Below are positions 35,478 through 48,437 of a DNA stretch of 64,000 nucleotides, in pieces; the first letter of the stretch is position 1; each line of letters begins with the position of its first letter. The stretch covers positions 191,093,620-191,157,619 of the forward strand of contig CM047805.1 in NCBI GenBank assembly GCA_026214975.1. The letters are read 5' to 3'. The position numbers and the translations under genes were made by a program. The notes under the pieces are model-generated. The model did not search any database. It was not told the origin of the DNA and worked only from the letters and a program-made list of their open reading frames with translations. The DNA comes from Gentiana macrophylla (lineage: Eukaryota; Streptophyta; Magnoliopsida; Gentianales; Gentianaceae).

Positions 35478-35702
35478 TGTATCTTCATCAGCTTAAGATT
35501 TTGGAGAGATGGTAGTTCAACATAGTATCAGAGCAGAGTGTCTTGGGTTCAAACCTTGCTGCCAACATTATTTCCTCTGTTTATATGGTTCAAGTGTTGC
35601 GCCGCTTTGTTGTTGGCCTAATTGGCTCAGCCTTGTTATATGCTCATACTTGAGGGGCATGTCATCACCAACTTGAGATTTTGGAGAGATGGTAGTTCAA
35701 CA
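35478..35702 (+). mobile_element. Miniature LTR element (TRIM/SMART-like), 225 bp
   Basis: Two direct repeats of about 43-45 bp (35478-35522 and 35660-35702; both end GGAGAGATGGTAGTTCAACA) enclose about 137 bp. Directly after the first is TAGTATCAGAGC, one mismatch from the initiator-tRNA primer site. Directly before the second is TTGAGGGGCA, a polypurine tract. These are the complete cis signals of an LTR retrotransposon without coding sequence. No target duplication was found. Confidence 0.7.
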
Positions 35703-35799
35703 AAAATAGAAATAGAGATTCTTCATGTTTTATTGCATAAAGAGTATATTGATGTTTATTGCTCCTTACCGATGGTAAAAGTATGTCGCTTGTAAACTC

Positions 35800-36190
35800 G
35801 CTGTCGCTGCACTTTACGGACCGGTCATGTCAAAAATTCAGCAGCAGACCACAATTCTCTCGTTGCTCATGCAAGTTCGGATGAGGTGCGGCGATCTTCG
35901 ACTTTATCTCCTTCGATCGTATACACAAGGCGCATTTACAACGTTACAACATTTATTCCACTTTGATTTCCACTTATGTAATTATTTATGGGCGGGGATT
36001 TTATTGGGAGTGCATAGAGCGAGTACTCTTCCCTATGTGTTGGATTTTCCTACTCGGGTTTGCCACACATAGGGTTTAAGGAGGTCATTTTATGCACTAT
36101 ATCACGTAAACTTGGGGCGGGCTGGGATATGACAATGAACTTTGTAGCTCTTTATTTGGTTTCTCAATAAAAATAAAGTTGCTTTAAAAA
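35800..36190 (+). mobile_element. LINE 3' end fragment
   Basis: The 391-bp insert ends in TTTCTCAATAAAAATAAAG, then TTGCTTT and a short A tail. It is flanked by a degenerate target duplication: 35778-35799 and 36191-36210 share AAAGTAT and TTGTAAACTC. The coding part is unrecognisable. Confidence 0.55.
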
Positions 36191-36243
36191 AAAGTATATG
36201 TTGTAAACTCTCTATTAGAACGGCACGTTGAATGTCCATCACG

Positions 36244-36421
36244 CGGTACAAACAGACTTGCCGCCAACATTATTTCTTCCATTTATATGATGCAAGTGTT
36301 AAGTTGCTTTGTTGTTGGCCTAATTGGCTCAGCTTTGTTATAGCCCACAATCGAAGGGCATGTTATCATCAATTTAAGATTTTGAAGAGATGGTAGTTCA
36401 ACAAAAATAGAAATAGAGATT
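36244..36421 (+). repeat. Second, partial copy of the miniature LTR element
   Basis: It matches 35560-35720, including the polypurine tract, second LTR and the 18-bp right flank AAAATAGAAATAGAGATT. The first LTR and PBS are missing. Because the flank is shared too, this is a segmental duplicate, not an independent insertion. Confidence 0.75.
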
Positions 36422-36510
36422 AATATTCCGATTTTGGGAAAGGCAGTACAGGTGTGTCATTTCATAAAACGAAATATTATTATTCTTTACTTTTATTTGA
36501 GTTAAGTTTT

Positions 36511-36511
<1 letters not shown>

Positions 36512-36561
<50 letters not shown>
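36512..36561. repeat. AT dinucleotide microsatellite
   Basis: About 25 AT units. Confidence 0.97.
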
Positions 36562-36564
<3 letters not shown>

Positions 36565-37071
36565 CTAAAATTGTGTATATATATATTAGGGGAAAATCTG
36601 ATTTTTTTTAATAATAAGAGAAAATAATAAGAAATTATTATTTTGGGATTATCTATTTAAGGAAAAATAATCTCATTAGTGTTGAAATAGTGTCCTAAAC
36701 CCAATCGGGTTGGACTGGATCCGACCGGGTCGGATCATTTTTACTATTTCTTTATGATTATACATATATAATAAATGGCTTTTCTGTTGTCATATATTTG
36801 TTCTTTTAAAGAACCAATTATGAATTGTTAGATGATAACGCCCTTAGTATTAAATCGTGATAGAGAAATCATGATAGGCGATTATGGTTGATGAGATCTC
36901 TAATCACTTTAATAGTTTGATACTTAAATGTCTAGGTCGATGTACTATTAAACAGGGCATTGATAGACGTCTGGTCAAGACGTATTAGATGTCTTCATGC
37001 TTTAAGCAAGGTGGATAGATCTCACTATCGAAGTGTGGAGACACTTGGATCGTGACGTGGATGTGTATTAG

Positions 37072-37655
37072 TGTTAGAAATCTACGCGAAACGCAATGAA
37101 TTCAAAAATTTATTTCTATCGACTCCAAGATCGACTTCGTTTAAGCAATAAACAAATAAGTTAAAGACGGTGGTTACCTTGCTTGATCTAAAAGATCGAC
37201 GCTTTGACCGTCTAAGGAGAGTTGCGATGCACGGAGCCGCCAAGCGCTCGGCCTCTACCGCTAGTCCACACGAACAACCCGCCGGAATCCACCATTGGAT
37301 AGCTATTAGAAAAACTCACTACCGCTAGACCGACTTTTCTCTCCTCGTAAAACTCTCTTAGGAAGCTCTCTATTTTTCTCAAGAACTATTAGCTCTTGGA
37401 ATTATGATGTGCATAAAAGAAATTTGACACCCACTTCCTATTTATAGGTAAAAGTGGCGCCATATAGGAGTGGAGAGAAGAAAACCTTTTACAAGTAAAA
37501 TAAGAAAAATATAATTGATTGATTTATCTCATTAATATTCAATATCTTATATTAAATATTTTCTCCAATATATATATTATATCTTATATTAAATATATCT
37601 TTATATTAAATATATCTTTATCTTTTATTATATTACATATAAATCATATTCTATA

Positions 37656-37729
<74 letters not shown>

Positions 37730-39054
37730 AACAAATGTGCACATGCATATCTAATATATGCATGACACGCATGTGAGCATATAAATATTAATATCTAATA
37801 TTAATATATGTGAATACCATTAATTAAATTACACAATCTAAGTTGTATCTTATACACACAAAATTGCGCCACCTTAGCCAATTACTTGGCATCCGGAATA
37901 TTCTTTAATTAATATAATACTATTAATATCATGTATTTAATTTATTCATAATAAATAAACACCACCATATTAATTTACCACTATAACCTTTATAGTACGA
38001 GATAAACTTTCCTTATTTGGTTATCATCTATAACCACATTTTAATCCGGCTAGATGTTCATATTTGTGTGACTCGATAGACTTCGAATATGTTGTCCATA
38101 GACACAAAGTGCAAATTACGAAAATGCCCTTCATACCTAACGATCACGGGATAGCGTCTCAAAGAACACACCGCGTGACCCCCAATCATCGGAAGAGTCA
38201 AATGCAATGACTACTACCTTTCATGTGAAACAGTTACATTGTAACTTACAATCCTATCGCTGTAATAATATCCATACAGTCGTTAGTCGAGTGTCAAAAC
38301 ATCAACGACCGTATCTTATAATCTGGATATCAAGCTCTCTCGAAGTAACTCATTTACTTCAACTTTGCAAAGATTCACGAGAGTAAGACATTCCTTATAA
38401 GAATGCCATTTCAAATATTCACCCTACTGATAGGGTACGCGATTCCCAGACGACCAAACATGTATACTCCGCATGCTTCAATATCACACACAATCGCTGC
38501 CGCATGATCTCCCCATGGCTAGGGGAAACCTCAATAGTGTCAAAGCATGACAATCCACACCGTGATGCCATGTAGACTCCGGTCCTAAGGATAATTACAC
38601 AACCGTCACATAGTGTGACACTTATCCGTGTAAGTGGGTCAGTCTAATGTACGCATTCTCTAATACACGTCCACGCACAGTCCAAGTGTCTCTACACTTC
38701 GATAGACGAGATATATCCCTGCCCTTAAAGACAGAAGACATCTAATACGTGCTAGCCTATTCATACTATCAATGCCCTGTTTAATAGTACATCAGCCTAG
38801 AGACATTTAAGCATCAAACTTATTTAAAGTGATTAGAGATCTCATCAACCATAATCGCTCATCATGGTTTCTCTATCACGCTTTAATACCAAGGACGTTA
38901 TCACATAATAATTCACAATTGGTTCTTTAAAAGAACAAATATATGACAACAGAAAAGCCATTTAATATATGTATATACACAAAGAAATAGTAGAAATGAT
39001 CCGACCCGATCGGATCCGGTCCAACCCGATTGGGTTTAGGACACTATTTCAACA
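37072..39054 (-). mobile_element. Copia-type solo LTR, inner inverted copy
   Basis: 1,983 bp, TGTTAGAAATCT...CTATTTCAACA, flanked by ATTAG (37067-37071 and 39055-39059). Its sequence is the reverse complement of the outer LTR over the whole length, with moderate divergence. The outer LTR is split into 36680-37071 and 39060 onward. An AT microsatellite at about 37665-37726 matches the TA/TG tract at 44515-44612. Confidence 0.9.
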
Positions 39055-39582
39055 ATTAGAGAATGCGTACGTTAGACTGATCCACTTACACTGTTAACTG
39101 TCACACTATGTGACGGTTGTGTAATTATCCTTAGGACCGGAGTCTACATGGCATCACGGTGTGGATTTTCAGGCTTTGACACTATTGAGGTTTCCTCTAA
39201 CCATGGGACGATCATGCGGTAGTGATTTGGTATGATATTGAAGCATGCGGAATATACATGTTAGGTCGTCTGGGAATCGCATACCCTATGAATAGGGGTG
39301 AATATCCGAAAGGGCCTTCTTATAATGAATGTCTTACTCCCGTGAATCTTTGCAAATGGGAAGTAAATGAGTTATTTCGAGAGATAGCATGATATCCAGA
39401 TTATAAGATACGGTCGTCAATGCTTGACACTCGACGTACGACCGTATGAATATTATTACAGCGATAGGATTATATTTACACGCTAACCGAGCACATGAAA
39501 GGTAGTAGTCATTGCGTATTGACTCTTCCGATGATTGGGGGTCATGGACGTGTTGCTAGACGCTATCCATGATCGTTAGAGG

Positions 39583-42500
39583 TAGGGCTGTAAACGAGCC
39601 GAACCCTACCGAACCCAGGCAGGGTTCGAGCTCGGTTCGGTCTGTTCGAACCTTAGGCTCGGCTCGGCTCGAAATGGCCGAGCCTTATAGTTTCATTATT
39701 CGGCTCGGGTTCGGCCTGGTTTTTGGGGAAAAAAGCTCGACTCGGTTCGGCTCGAACATGTCGAACCGTTCGAACATGTTCGGCTCGAACTGGGTTTTAA
39801 AAAAAAATCAGAATTTTGTGTGATACAAATTCAAATTGTATATGTATAAAAATAAAGCCACATTGAAAAAAATATATGATATCAATATATCATTATGAAT
39901 TATGATATATATATTGATATCATATCGGGGAAAAAAAAATAAAAATTAACATATGATTCATAAATCACAAGTAGCCAAAAATCCAAATGTCGTCCAAATT
40001 ACAAAAACCAATAAACCATACATAATGTAAAACTTAAAAGTCCAAAGGCCAACATAAAACATTAGTTATTACAAACATGTTATCAAATGTTCAAAGAGTC
40101 CAACTTAATAGTCCAAACCAATAAACCATACATAATGTTAAAACTTAAAAGTCCAAAGTCCAACATAATACATTAGTTATTACAAACATGTTATCAAAAG
40201 ATTAGAGAATCAAAATACCATGTAAACAACATATCATGTTCTCCTTGCCTTTTTTTGGCTTTTCTTGGAGTTGCTTGGTGGTTTGATATTGCTAGTGCTA
40301 GGAAGGTTAGCTTTGGATTGATTCCTTGTGGATGAGGTTGTGTTGACAACCTGAGAGAGGCTATCTACAACAACATCTAGTACTGTAAGATGTAAACAAG
40401 TTAAACAATATAAAATGAAATGGAATGAATTATGGAAGACATTATTATTACCAAAACAGAATATTGATTTACCACATACCAGTATCATTAGGATCTTTCA
40501 TATCATACTCGTTTTCATATTCCAACTCAATGGGATCATCATTCCCCTGAAAAAAAGAAGCAAACATTAATAACTTCACAACATTAGTTAAGAACTTAAA
40601 ATTTTAAAAAACAAATTTAATGTAATTTAGGTATATACCTCATCTTTCAATGATCTAATTCCATAAGCTTCCTTTATCCAATCTCCAGCACAAAGTAAAA
40701 CCTCAAATATATCCCTTCTCATAGAAGCTCTTCTTTTATCAATAACTCTTCCACCCGCACTAAAAGTAGATTCTGAAGCAACAGTTGTAATTGGGATAGA
40801 CAAAATATCCATTGCCATTTTAGATAACACTTTGTATTTCCCCTCATTCCCTTTCCACCAAGCAAGGACATCAAAATTGGCAACATTTGGATAGCAAACT
40901 TCATCATAATACAGTTCAAGATCTGATTTCTCCTTCCCCTTAGTTTGCATTTTCATCATAAACTCATCAAACTTTCTTTTACCAACTGTGGAAGATGGAG
41001 ACGTTTGTATACAGGAACTAAAAGATTCTGGTCCTTTTCCTTTCTCATCACCATAGATCTTAGCATACTGATCAAATAGTTCACTAAACTTACTCAAAAC
41101 ATTTTCAACCTTCATCTTACAATCAGAAGGGTACATTGAAGCATAAGCAAAGTTGATCATCTCCTTCTTATATCTAGGATCTAGAATTGAACCAAAACTA
41201 AGCAACAAATCACATTCATCCCAGTACTTATCATAGTTAAGAGCCATTCTAGCAGCCATACTTTGCATATGTTTTTTACAAGAGATATCCAACTGGCCAT
41301 TGATCAATTCCTTAATTCTAGATAATTCCAAAAGAAACAGATTCACTGTTGGATAATTACTTCCAGAAATAAGGTTAGTAACATCCAAAAAAACCTCAAG
41401 GAACTCACAAACTTCATTCACCTCATACCACTCAAAATCAGAAGGGCAATGCTTTGCAAATGATTCATCATCTTCCCCAAACTTACTAAAGCATTATCTC
41501 AGACTTATAAGCGATGAGACAACATCACATAAGTAGAATTTCACCTAGTGTTATTGTCAATACTAACTTATTTGGAGGCAATTTTTAAATTGACCTATGT
41601 TCATTGAAAGAGGAAAGTCTACTTTTCGATCCAAACAAGTATTTCACTCCATCTCTAAATGTTTCAATAACATGCTCAATCTCTTTCAAACCATCCCTAA
41701 CCAACATATTTATGATATGTGCACAACATCTAACATGAAAAAGTTTACTATCCAACACAAGATTTGACAACAAATCATAATCCTTTTCAAAATAGATATA
41801 CACGCATCATTTGCAGATGCATTGTCAACTGTCACAGAGGATACCTTGTCACTAATTCCAAACACTTTACACACCCTATGTACTTTTTTAGCCAATGACT
41901 CCATTATGAGGTGGAGGTACATTAACAAAAGAGAGTACCTCTTACGCAAAGTCCAGTTTTATCAATGTAATGAATGTAATTACCATGTACCCTATCCTCC
42001 GAACCCAGCACCACCAACAATCATGAGTTAAGCCAACTCTATTCACCTTCCCCAAAATCCCCTTAATCCTTTCTTTTTCAGTTTCATAAACATTGAAGCA
42101 CTCTTTCCTAACCATGTACCTACTGATTTTTCTATAGTAAGGAGTATAGCCCTCAAGAACTCATTAAACACTTTATGTTCTACAATGCTAAAGGATACTC
42201 ATGAGCTAAAACCATATGTGCAAAGAAGCGCTTTAACTCTCTCAAAACTAAATGTAAAAGTAGATATAGAACTTTCACTTTCTGATAGCACAACCCCATG
42301 CAGTTGAGATTGATGAAGGCCATAAGAAGCAGTAGTAGCATCATTTAGTGGTTTGGGAAAGTATTTGTCTTTGAATGGACAAGTCTGTTTCAAGTGCTTA
42401 ATAAGATGGCTTGTAGTTCCACCTGACTGAACTGATAGCAGCTTCTTGCAATGCTTGCATTTGTTCTTTTGATCACCACCAGGAAGTGTCACAACCTCCA

Positions 42501-44280
42501 TATGATCCCACACTTCAGATCTTGATTTACCCTCATCTGCAAGGGGCTCACTATCTTCATGATCTTCCTCAGGCCCCTCCTCAACAGAATCCATCTGAAC
42601 CCTGCCCCAATCTGAGTTGCGCCAATTCCTTTCTCACTAGCAACTTCCTCAAGGTCAAACCGCAATATTTCAATATCATTATTCAGAGGTGGGGTATCTG
42701 AAGAATCAACAAAAGAAGCAGTCATCATAGGGTATTAGGGTATTAGGGTTTAAACAATTAAATGTAATATCAGTATATCACTTTTGGGTATGATTCATTT
42801 ACAGGCCTAAACGAATAAATTTTAATGAAACATGGGTAATGAGTGAAAAAAAAACTAACATGTTGATGAATAGCACTTGATTGTCAAGGAAAAAACTGAT
42901 ATACTATCAAGAAAAAAAGTATAAATCTGTATAATACTGAATACTGATATTACATAATTTACATTAGGGTGTAGACAGACACTGACACACTGTTAATTCA
43001 ATTGGGAACCTAATTCAATTGAAACCTAATTCAAAAAACTAATTCAAATCAAAATTAGTCAAAAACATGAAATCGGACTCACATCGCCGAAAGGCGCTCC
43101 GATGAGTCCGGTGAATGTCTCGAATCTGACATCTCGCCGCCGGTGAGATGAAGGAATGAGGCAACCCAATTTGAGATTCAGAATTTCAGATGATTCCGTT
43201 GTGCTTGTGAGACGTGACTCGAGTGAAATTGTGACTTGTGATTGTGAGAGACAGAGAGATGCAGCCGCATCAAGAACATCTACAGGTTTGACGATTGTAT
43301 TATATTCCCGACGAATCTGTTCCACATAAATCCCTTCATTAAAACATAAAAAAGATGCACGGTTAACAACCAGGAAACAACAAACAGCTTTTCTGGAAAA
43401 TTGATACTGATATAACAAAACCACATTCAGCACTTATGCTATTCAATTTCAAAGTTAAATCATTAGCACACAAATGGGACATTTTCTGGTCAGAAGAAAC
43501 ATAATTGACAATACTAACGCACAATCTCAGAACTTTGTATCTACCAACGCTTACTTATTAAAATCTTTGCGACTTCATCTACCAACAAATCTACTCTATT
43601 TGTCAATTGAAAAAAACAAAGGGAAAAGTAAAAATAAAAATAAAGCTCAGCTGCCTCAGCATACGAAATTTGCAAGGAAAATAGAAAGCGGTAAAGTTTC
43701 ACAAAGTGCTAACCTTTATTTCTTCAAACCAAGCTAAAGCAGTGAAAGAGAGATCGAGCTAGAAATGGGGAAAAAATGGCTGTACAAAAGCCTTGTAGAA
43801 ATTGACTGTTTCCCTTTCTTCAGATCACCATTAATCAAGGTGGAGTCTTCGGCTGCTGGACTGCTGGAGAGGTTGAAGCCTTGAAGAGGTTGAAGGCGGA
43901 AATGAAGGGGGTGGAGAGGTTGAAGGCAAATTAGGTTGAAGAGGTTGAAGGCGGCAATGAAGGATTCATTCGATTGAAGGGGGTGGAGCCGTGGAGGTTG
44001 AAGAGTTAATTCTTGATTTTTTTATTAGGTTAGGGTAATGGTAATTTGGGCTAGTGAGTAGTGATTGGGTTGCCAATAAATGAAGGCCCAACTGAGTTAT
44101 AAAGTGTAGGTGAAATTAAGCCCCTGCATTTTCTGAGCCGAACATGTTCGGTTCGTTTGTCCGAATACCAATTTCTAAGGCCCTATTCTACGTTTGATAA
44201 TATGAGCCGAGTCTCGAACCGAATTTTTCTAGTTGAACACGCCGAATCGAATCGAACTATAAGGCTCACTTACAAGCCTA
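39583..44280 (-). mobile_element. hAT transposon, 4.7 kb, with TSD and transposase remnant
   Basis: The termini are TAGGGCTGTAAACGAGCC and, inverted, TAGGCTTGTAAGTGAGCC. The 8-bp duplication GTTAGAGG is at 39575-39582 and 44281-44288. Subterminal GGCTCGG/GTTCGG motifs occur at both ends. It carries a hAT transposase gene on the - strand. It sits inside the outer copia LTR, whose sequence resumes at 44289. A cluster of AGGTTGAAG motifs (about 43870-44003) lies near the 5' side of the gene. Confidence 0.95.
40234..42728 (-). pseudogene. hAT (Ac-like) transposase with BED zinc finger, degenerate
   Basis: The N-terminus starts near 42728 (MMTASFVDSSD). A frame shift near 42595 precedes a BED finger (WDHMEVV, CKHC, HLIKHLKQTC). 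The catalytic-domain remnant is at 41585-41949 (VTVDNASAND, FHVRCCAHIINMLV), with gaps and stops. The C-terminal dimerisation region is at 40639-41421 (WWKGNEGKY, STFSAGGRVIDKRRASM). Two 3' introns are still canonical: exons end at 40639, run 40546-40480, and run 40382-40234; the last encodes a basic tail (KKSQKKARRT). Stops and deletions around 41450-41590 and 41950-42199 make it non-functional. It resembles plant RICESLEEPER/DAYSLEEPER-type proteins. Confidence 0.88.
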
Positions 44281-44511
44281 GTTAGAGGTAAAGGAATTTT
44301 AAGAATTGCACCTTATGTCTACGGCCAACATATTCGGAGAAGCCTATCGGGTCATTGTGGCATATGAACATCGAGTCGGATTAAAATATGGTTATAGTTG
44401 ATGACCAAATAAGGAAAGTTTATATCATACTATAAAGGTTATAGTGGTAAATTAATATGGTGGTATTTATTTATTATGAATAAATATAATACAAGATATA
44501 TTAATTAATTA

Positions 44512-44613
<102 letters not shown>

Positions 44614-45295
44614 ACGTGATTGGCAAATAATGTGGCGCCATCATTTGTGTAGGATACATTTGAATTGTGTAATTTAATTAATAAGATACCATAATATTAA
44701 TATTGGATATTAATTGATTTTGGAAAAATAGATTTATGGTAATAAGATAAATATAGTCAATATTAGATATTGACAATATCTAATATAAGATATTAAATTA
44801 AATGAGATAAATCAATCTAAGGGATTTTCCTTATTTTATTGGAAATGTTTTATTTCTCTCCACTTTACTCAAGACTTGTTCCCAAGTATTTTAGGAATAC
44901 AAGGGTGCCCCATATGCCTATATAAGCAAGGGTTGCCAAGCTCTTGTATAATCTACACAATAATTCCAAAAATTAATTGTTCTTGTGAAAAATAAGAGAG
45001 CTTCTAGAGAGGATTATAGAGAGAGAGAGAAAGGTCGACTAGTGAATCGAGTTTTTAAGTAGCAATCCTTGGCGGGATTCCGCGAGGTGCTCGTGTGGAT
45101 TCTTGGTAGAGGCCAGACGCTTGGAGGGCTCGCAAGATATCTACTCTACCGGACGGTCAAAGCGTTGATCTTTTAGATCAACCAAGGTAATATTATCGCC
45201 TCTATTATATGTTTATTGTTTAAACGGAGACGATCTGGATCGGAAATCAAATTTTAAATTCATTTGCACTACTCAATTGATTTCCTAACAATTAG

Positions 45296-47108
45296 TTCCC
45301 ATAACAAAAAAGAAGTCTAATTTTCCTCCTATGTTGTGAGAAGGCGTGTGTGAGAGCTTTTAGGGTGAGAGCTTTTCGTTCGGTTAAGAGGATCTAAAGT
45401 TTTCGAGATCAGAGTACAAGCAGGAATCGATCGTAAAGAGGGTCGTTTCAACACCGAGAAAGTTGGGACTTTGTTAAGGTATGAAATTCGAGCCCCTAGT
45501 TATGTTCTTGATTGAGTTTGATGGATTCAAACTCATGAATTCGTAGTCTTATATGAATAGAAGTGTGTGATCGAACCTAATCTGGTTTTGGATTGATCAC
45601 ATAGGTTTTCTGCAAAGGAAAGATCGTTTTGCTGCAGTTTTTATAAGAATTGGACTTGGATTAGCTTGCTAAAAGGTAAGAGGATCTTCGTACGAATTAA
45701 TTAGGGTTTATTAGGGTGTCTGTAAAGGTTGGTATGATTTTTTTTAAGCTAAAAAACATATGTTCATGTTGTTTAAGAATCTAGAGTTGTTATGGTTTAT
45801 AAAAGTCATGTTTTTCTGCTATTTTCTGAGTATTGTGATGATGAACATGTTTGGGAACGAGTAGGGATCGTTTAAGGGTAGAAAAACTAAGTTTTGGGGT
45901 TTACTGCGCTTGGTGCGGACGCACCGAGGACAGTGCGGGCGCACTGGAAGAGCAAGAAGTCCGTTTATACATGCAGAGCCTCAGTGTGGGCGCACTGGGT
46001 AGGCAGAAAGGTTGTTTTTACATTCAGAGGCTTGGTGCGGACGCACCAAAAGCTAGTGCGGGCGCACTGGCTCATTAGATAGTTTCGATGAGCTCCAGAT
46101 CGCTCAGTGCAGGCGCACTGAATCCCAGTATGGGCGCACTGGACATGTTTTTTATGAATAACTTGTTTTAAGCCTCAAATCTAGTCTTGAATGTTGTTCT
46201 TTGATCTTATAACATTAATTAAACATGAACAAGCCTCAATTGAGCTTATGATGCGTTTAGTTCTGACACCGGATGTACTCTTCAAGGGAGTTGAAGTTCG
46301 GTACCGTTGGAAGGGAATGGAAGGGCTTGTGCTTTGATGAACTAGAGTTCATCAATGTCTGTGTACTTGATAGGATGAGATGTCTAGCTGTCTAAGTGAG
46401 GGAGTAGAGTTGATAAGGTGAGCTTTGCCTTGAAAACACTTAGGTGGCTAGTTAATACATAATAAAATTACATACATGGTAGTAAAAATATAAAATGTCA
46501 TGCTATTCTTGGCCAGACACCGATTCATATCGGCGATGTGGTACGCTCATAAAGGTGAACAACGCTACTGGCTCAAAGGCTGAAGGGTAGTGGAGGAAAT
46601 TAATCGAGCGTATACGCATACCGGGGAGACCCCGGAGCTATCAGTGCTATCCATCGTTAGTTAGCAAGTATATCTTGATCGATAAAGCGTCATGCGTAGT
46701 GCCCTTGAATGCCGACGTAACCAAGATAAGTTAAATTAGAAACGATAGTAATGACATGTGTTGATGGAATGGAGTGAACCCTAGATTGAGTCGGTCTCAT
46801 AAAGATAATCTTTTAATTATAAATCATAATTAATTTGTAACTTCTACCTCTTATTGCATACTTTGTACATACTTTAAATGCATTGTTTTTCTATGTGTTT
46901 GGGGGAGAGAAGATGAACAGGTACATCCGGAGTTCGAGGAAGACTTTGATGACGGCGTTTGAGGACGCCGACGTTGAAGCGTTTATTTATTTATGTTCTT
47001 TATTTATACTAGACTCGTTGTTCTTTGGAGAACGTTGTAATTTCTTATAGTTTTCTTTTGGAAGATTTCGTATGTTATAAGTTTCGTTTGGTTTTTCCGA
47101 TGTAATAA
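45296..47108 (+). other. Gypsy-type LTR body, no host gene
   Basis: Non-coding apart from the palindrome array. A phrase encoding an acidic stretch near 46915-46980 (GAAGACTTTGATGACGGCG) is typical of long gypsy LTR or leader sequence. Confidence 0.45.
45905..46142. repeat. Array of seven short GC palindromes
   Basis: Variants of GGTGCGGACGCACC and CAGTGCGGGCGCACTG recur about every 15-55 bp: near 45908, 45930, 45983, 46031, 46055, 46106 and 46126. Each is a 5-6 bp stem with a 2-4 base loop. It lies inside the gypsy-type LTR. The spacers are unequal and unrelated. Confidence 0.8.
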
Positions 47109-48240
47109 GTGTTATATTTCTATCTTTAGATATTGAGTTTCCATTCTGGTTTGTTTGGAAAAAAATTTATACCTGAATCTTTTGCTTTCGATTTGCTTAA
47201 TTCGATACGACATAGTAGAGGCTGACGTATAATATGAGATTTATTTTATATTATACGTGTCGATCGTTTATTTTCCGGATAATAACTCGGTGTCCGAAAA
47301 TAGGAGTTACACGTGATTTTTCATGTTTTATTGCATAAAGACTAAAGAGTATGATGATGTTTATTGCTCCTTAGAGCGGCCATAATGGGAGCAAAGTGGA
47401 GAGATTCTTACCAAACTTTGTCATAATAGAATACCAAATTACCTAAAATGTAAAATAATAGATACAAAGTAGAGAATTTTTTTAGAACATTGCCTATCAC
47501 CTTCTCTCATTTTAGATAACCAAAGAGATAATGCTCTATAGAAAAACAGTATCAAATTAAACTTAAAAAATAGATTATATTAATAAAAAAACAGTCACAT
47601 GTATACATAAATTTTAGTTACAACTAGGAAGGAGAAAAATATCATTAGATTAAAGTTTAATATTATTTGAGATATTTTATGACACAGAATAATTAGATCA
47701 AAAGTTATACTAAATGATATATATTAAAATATTTTATTTTTACTCTATTTCATGAGATATTAGAAATTAATTGTTGTAATATATGACACTTGATACAATC
47801 TTCTTACAACGGTTGTATGGTAAAAAATTTCATTTTATTTTAAACAATAACCCAAAACATTTATCACCACTACAACATCTAATCACACATATATTATCCC
47901 CACAATCTTTCTACATTTTTCCTCCACTAACCTTCTTCCACCTCATCAATTTGTCATCATAGAATATGCAATTTCCCCATTCTCTACCCCTGCCCATTAG
48001 GGCTGCTCTTAGTGCTGGTAAAAATTATGATGCATAAACTTTCTAATAGAAAGACCATTGAATAGGTGTCACATGTACAAAGAGACAAATTAGACCCATG
48101 AGAGTCACAGACAAACAGACGATTGATTGAAGTACGGAAATCCAGTTTTAAAATCTTCCATTAGTCAATAATGCACAAGTAGGATATACTCCAATTTCAG
48201 TTTGACAAGCAATACAAATTCTGTGGCTTCCAATAAAATA
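47109..48240 (+). repeat. Tandem repeat copy A upstream of the DUF247 gene
   Basis: Homologous to 48438-49800 over the LTR end (to 47310), a flank (47314-47373) and a segment beginning GTGCTGGTAAAAATTATG (from 48012). It is interrupted by a Tourist-like MITE at 47374-48008. A third, diverged copy is at 35717-36243. Confidence 0.85.
47374..48008. mobile_element. Tourist-like (PIF/Harbinger) MITE, 635 bp
   Basis: The ends are GAGCGGCCATAATGGG and, inverted, GAGCAGCCCTAATGGG. The target duplication is TTA (47371-47373 and 48009-48011). Copy B has the uninterrupted site CTCCTTAGTGCTGG near 49562. Non-coding. Confidence 0.88.
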
Positions 48241-48437
48241 GGTTCACTAGAGATCCAAAATTGTTGAAGAAAGGGCCAGATTTTTCTTTTGTCCCTTCCA
48301 GGCGACCGGAAAATAAAGAAATGGTTAATATATTCAAGATAATTACGTATTTACAAAATACCGTCTCAATTCATCCTATTTCATCAGATCCGGGATGTAA
48401 TATGGTTCCGAGAGATGAACCGGATATGGACAGTTCC

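Noticed and set aside
37519..37776. Ile/Tyr-rich frames over AT repeats (also 57481-57786)
   Set aside because: Translation of dinucleotide repeats.
36680..39054. A single long inverted-repeat transposon (36680-37071 against 38660-39054)
   Set aside because: The pairing is better explained by one LTR inserted in inverted orientation inside another; both have TG/CA ends and 5-bp ATTAG duplications.
43059..43433. Open frame upstream of the hAT transposase
   Set aside because: Lies in the transposon 5' region without domain resemblance; probably leader sequence.
45905..46142. CRISPR-like array
   Set aside because: The units are short palindromes with unequal unrelated spacing, inside an LTR of a plant genome.
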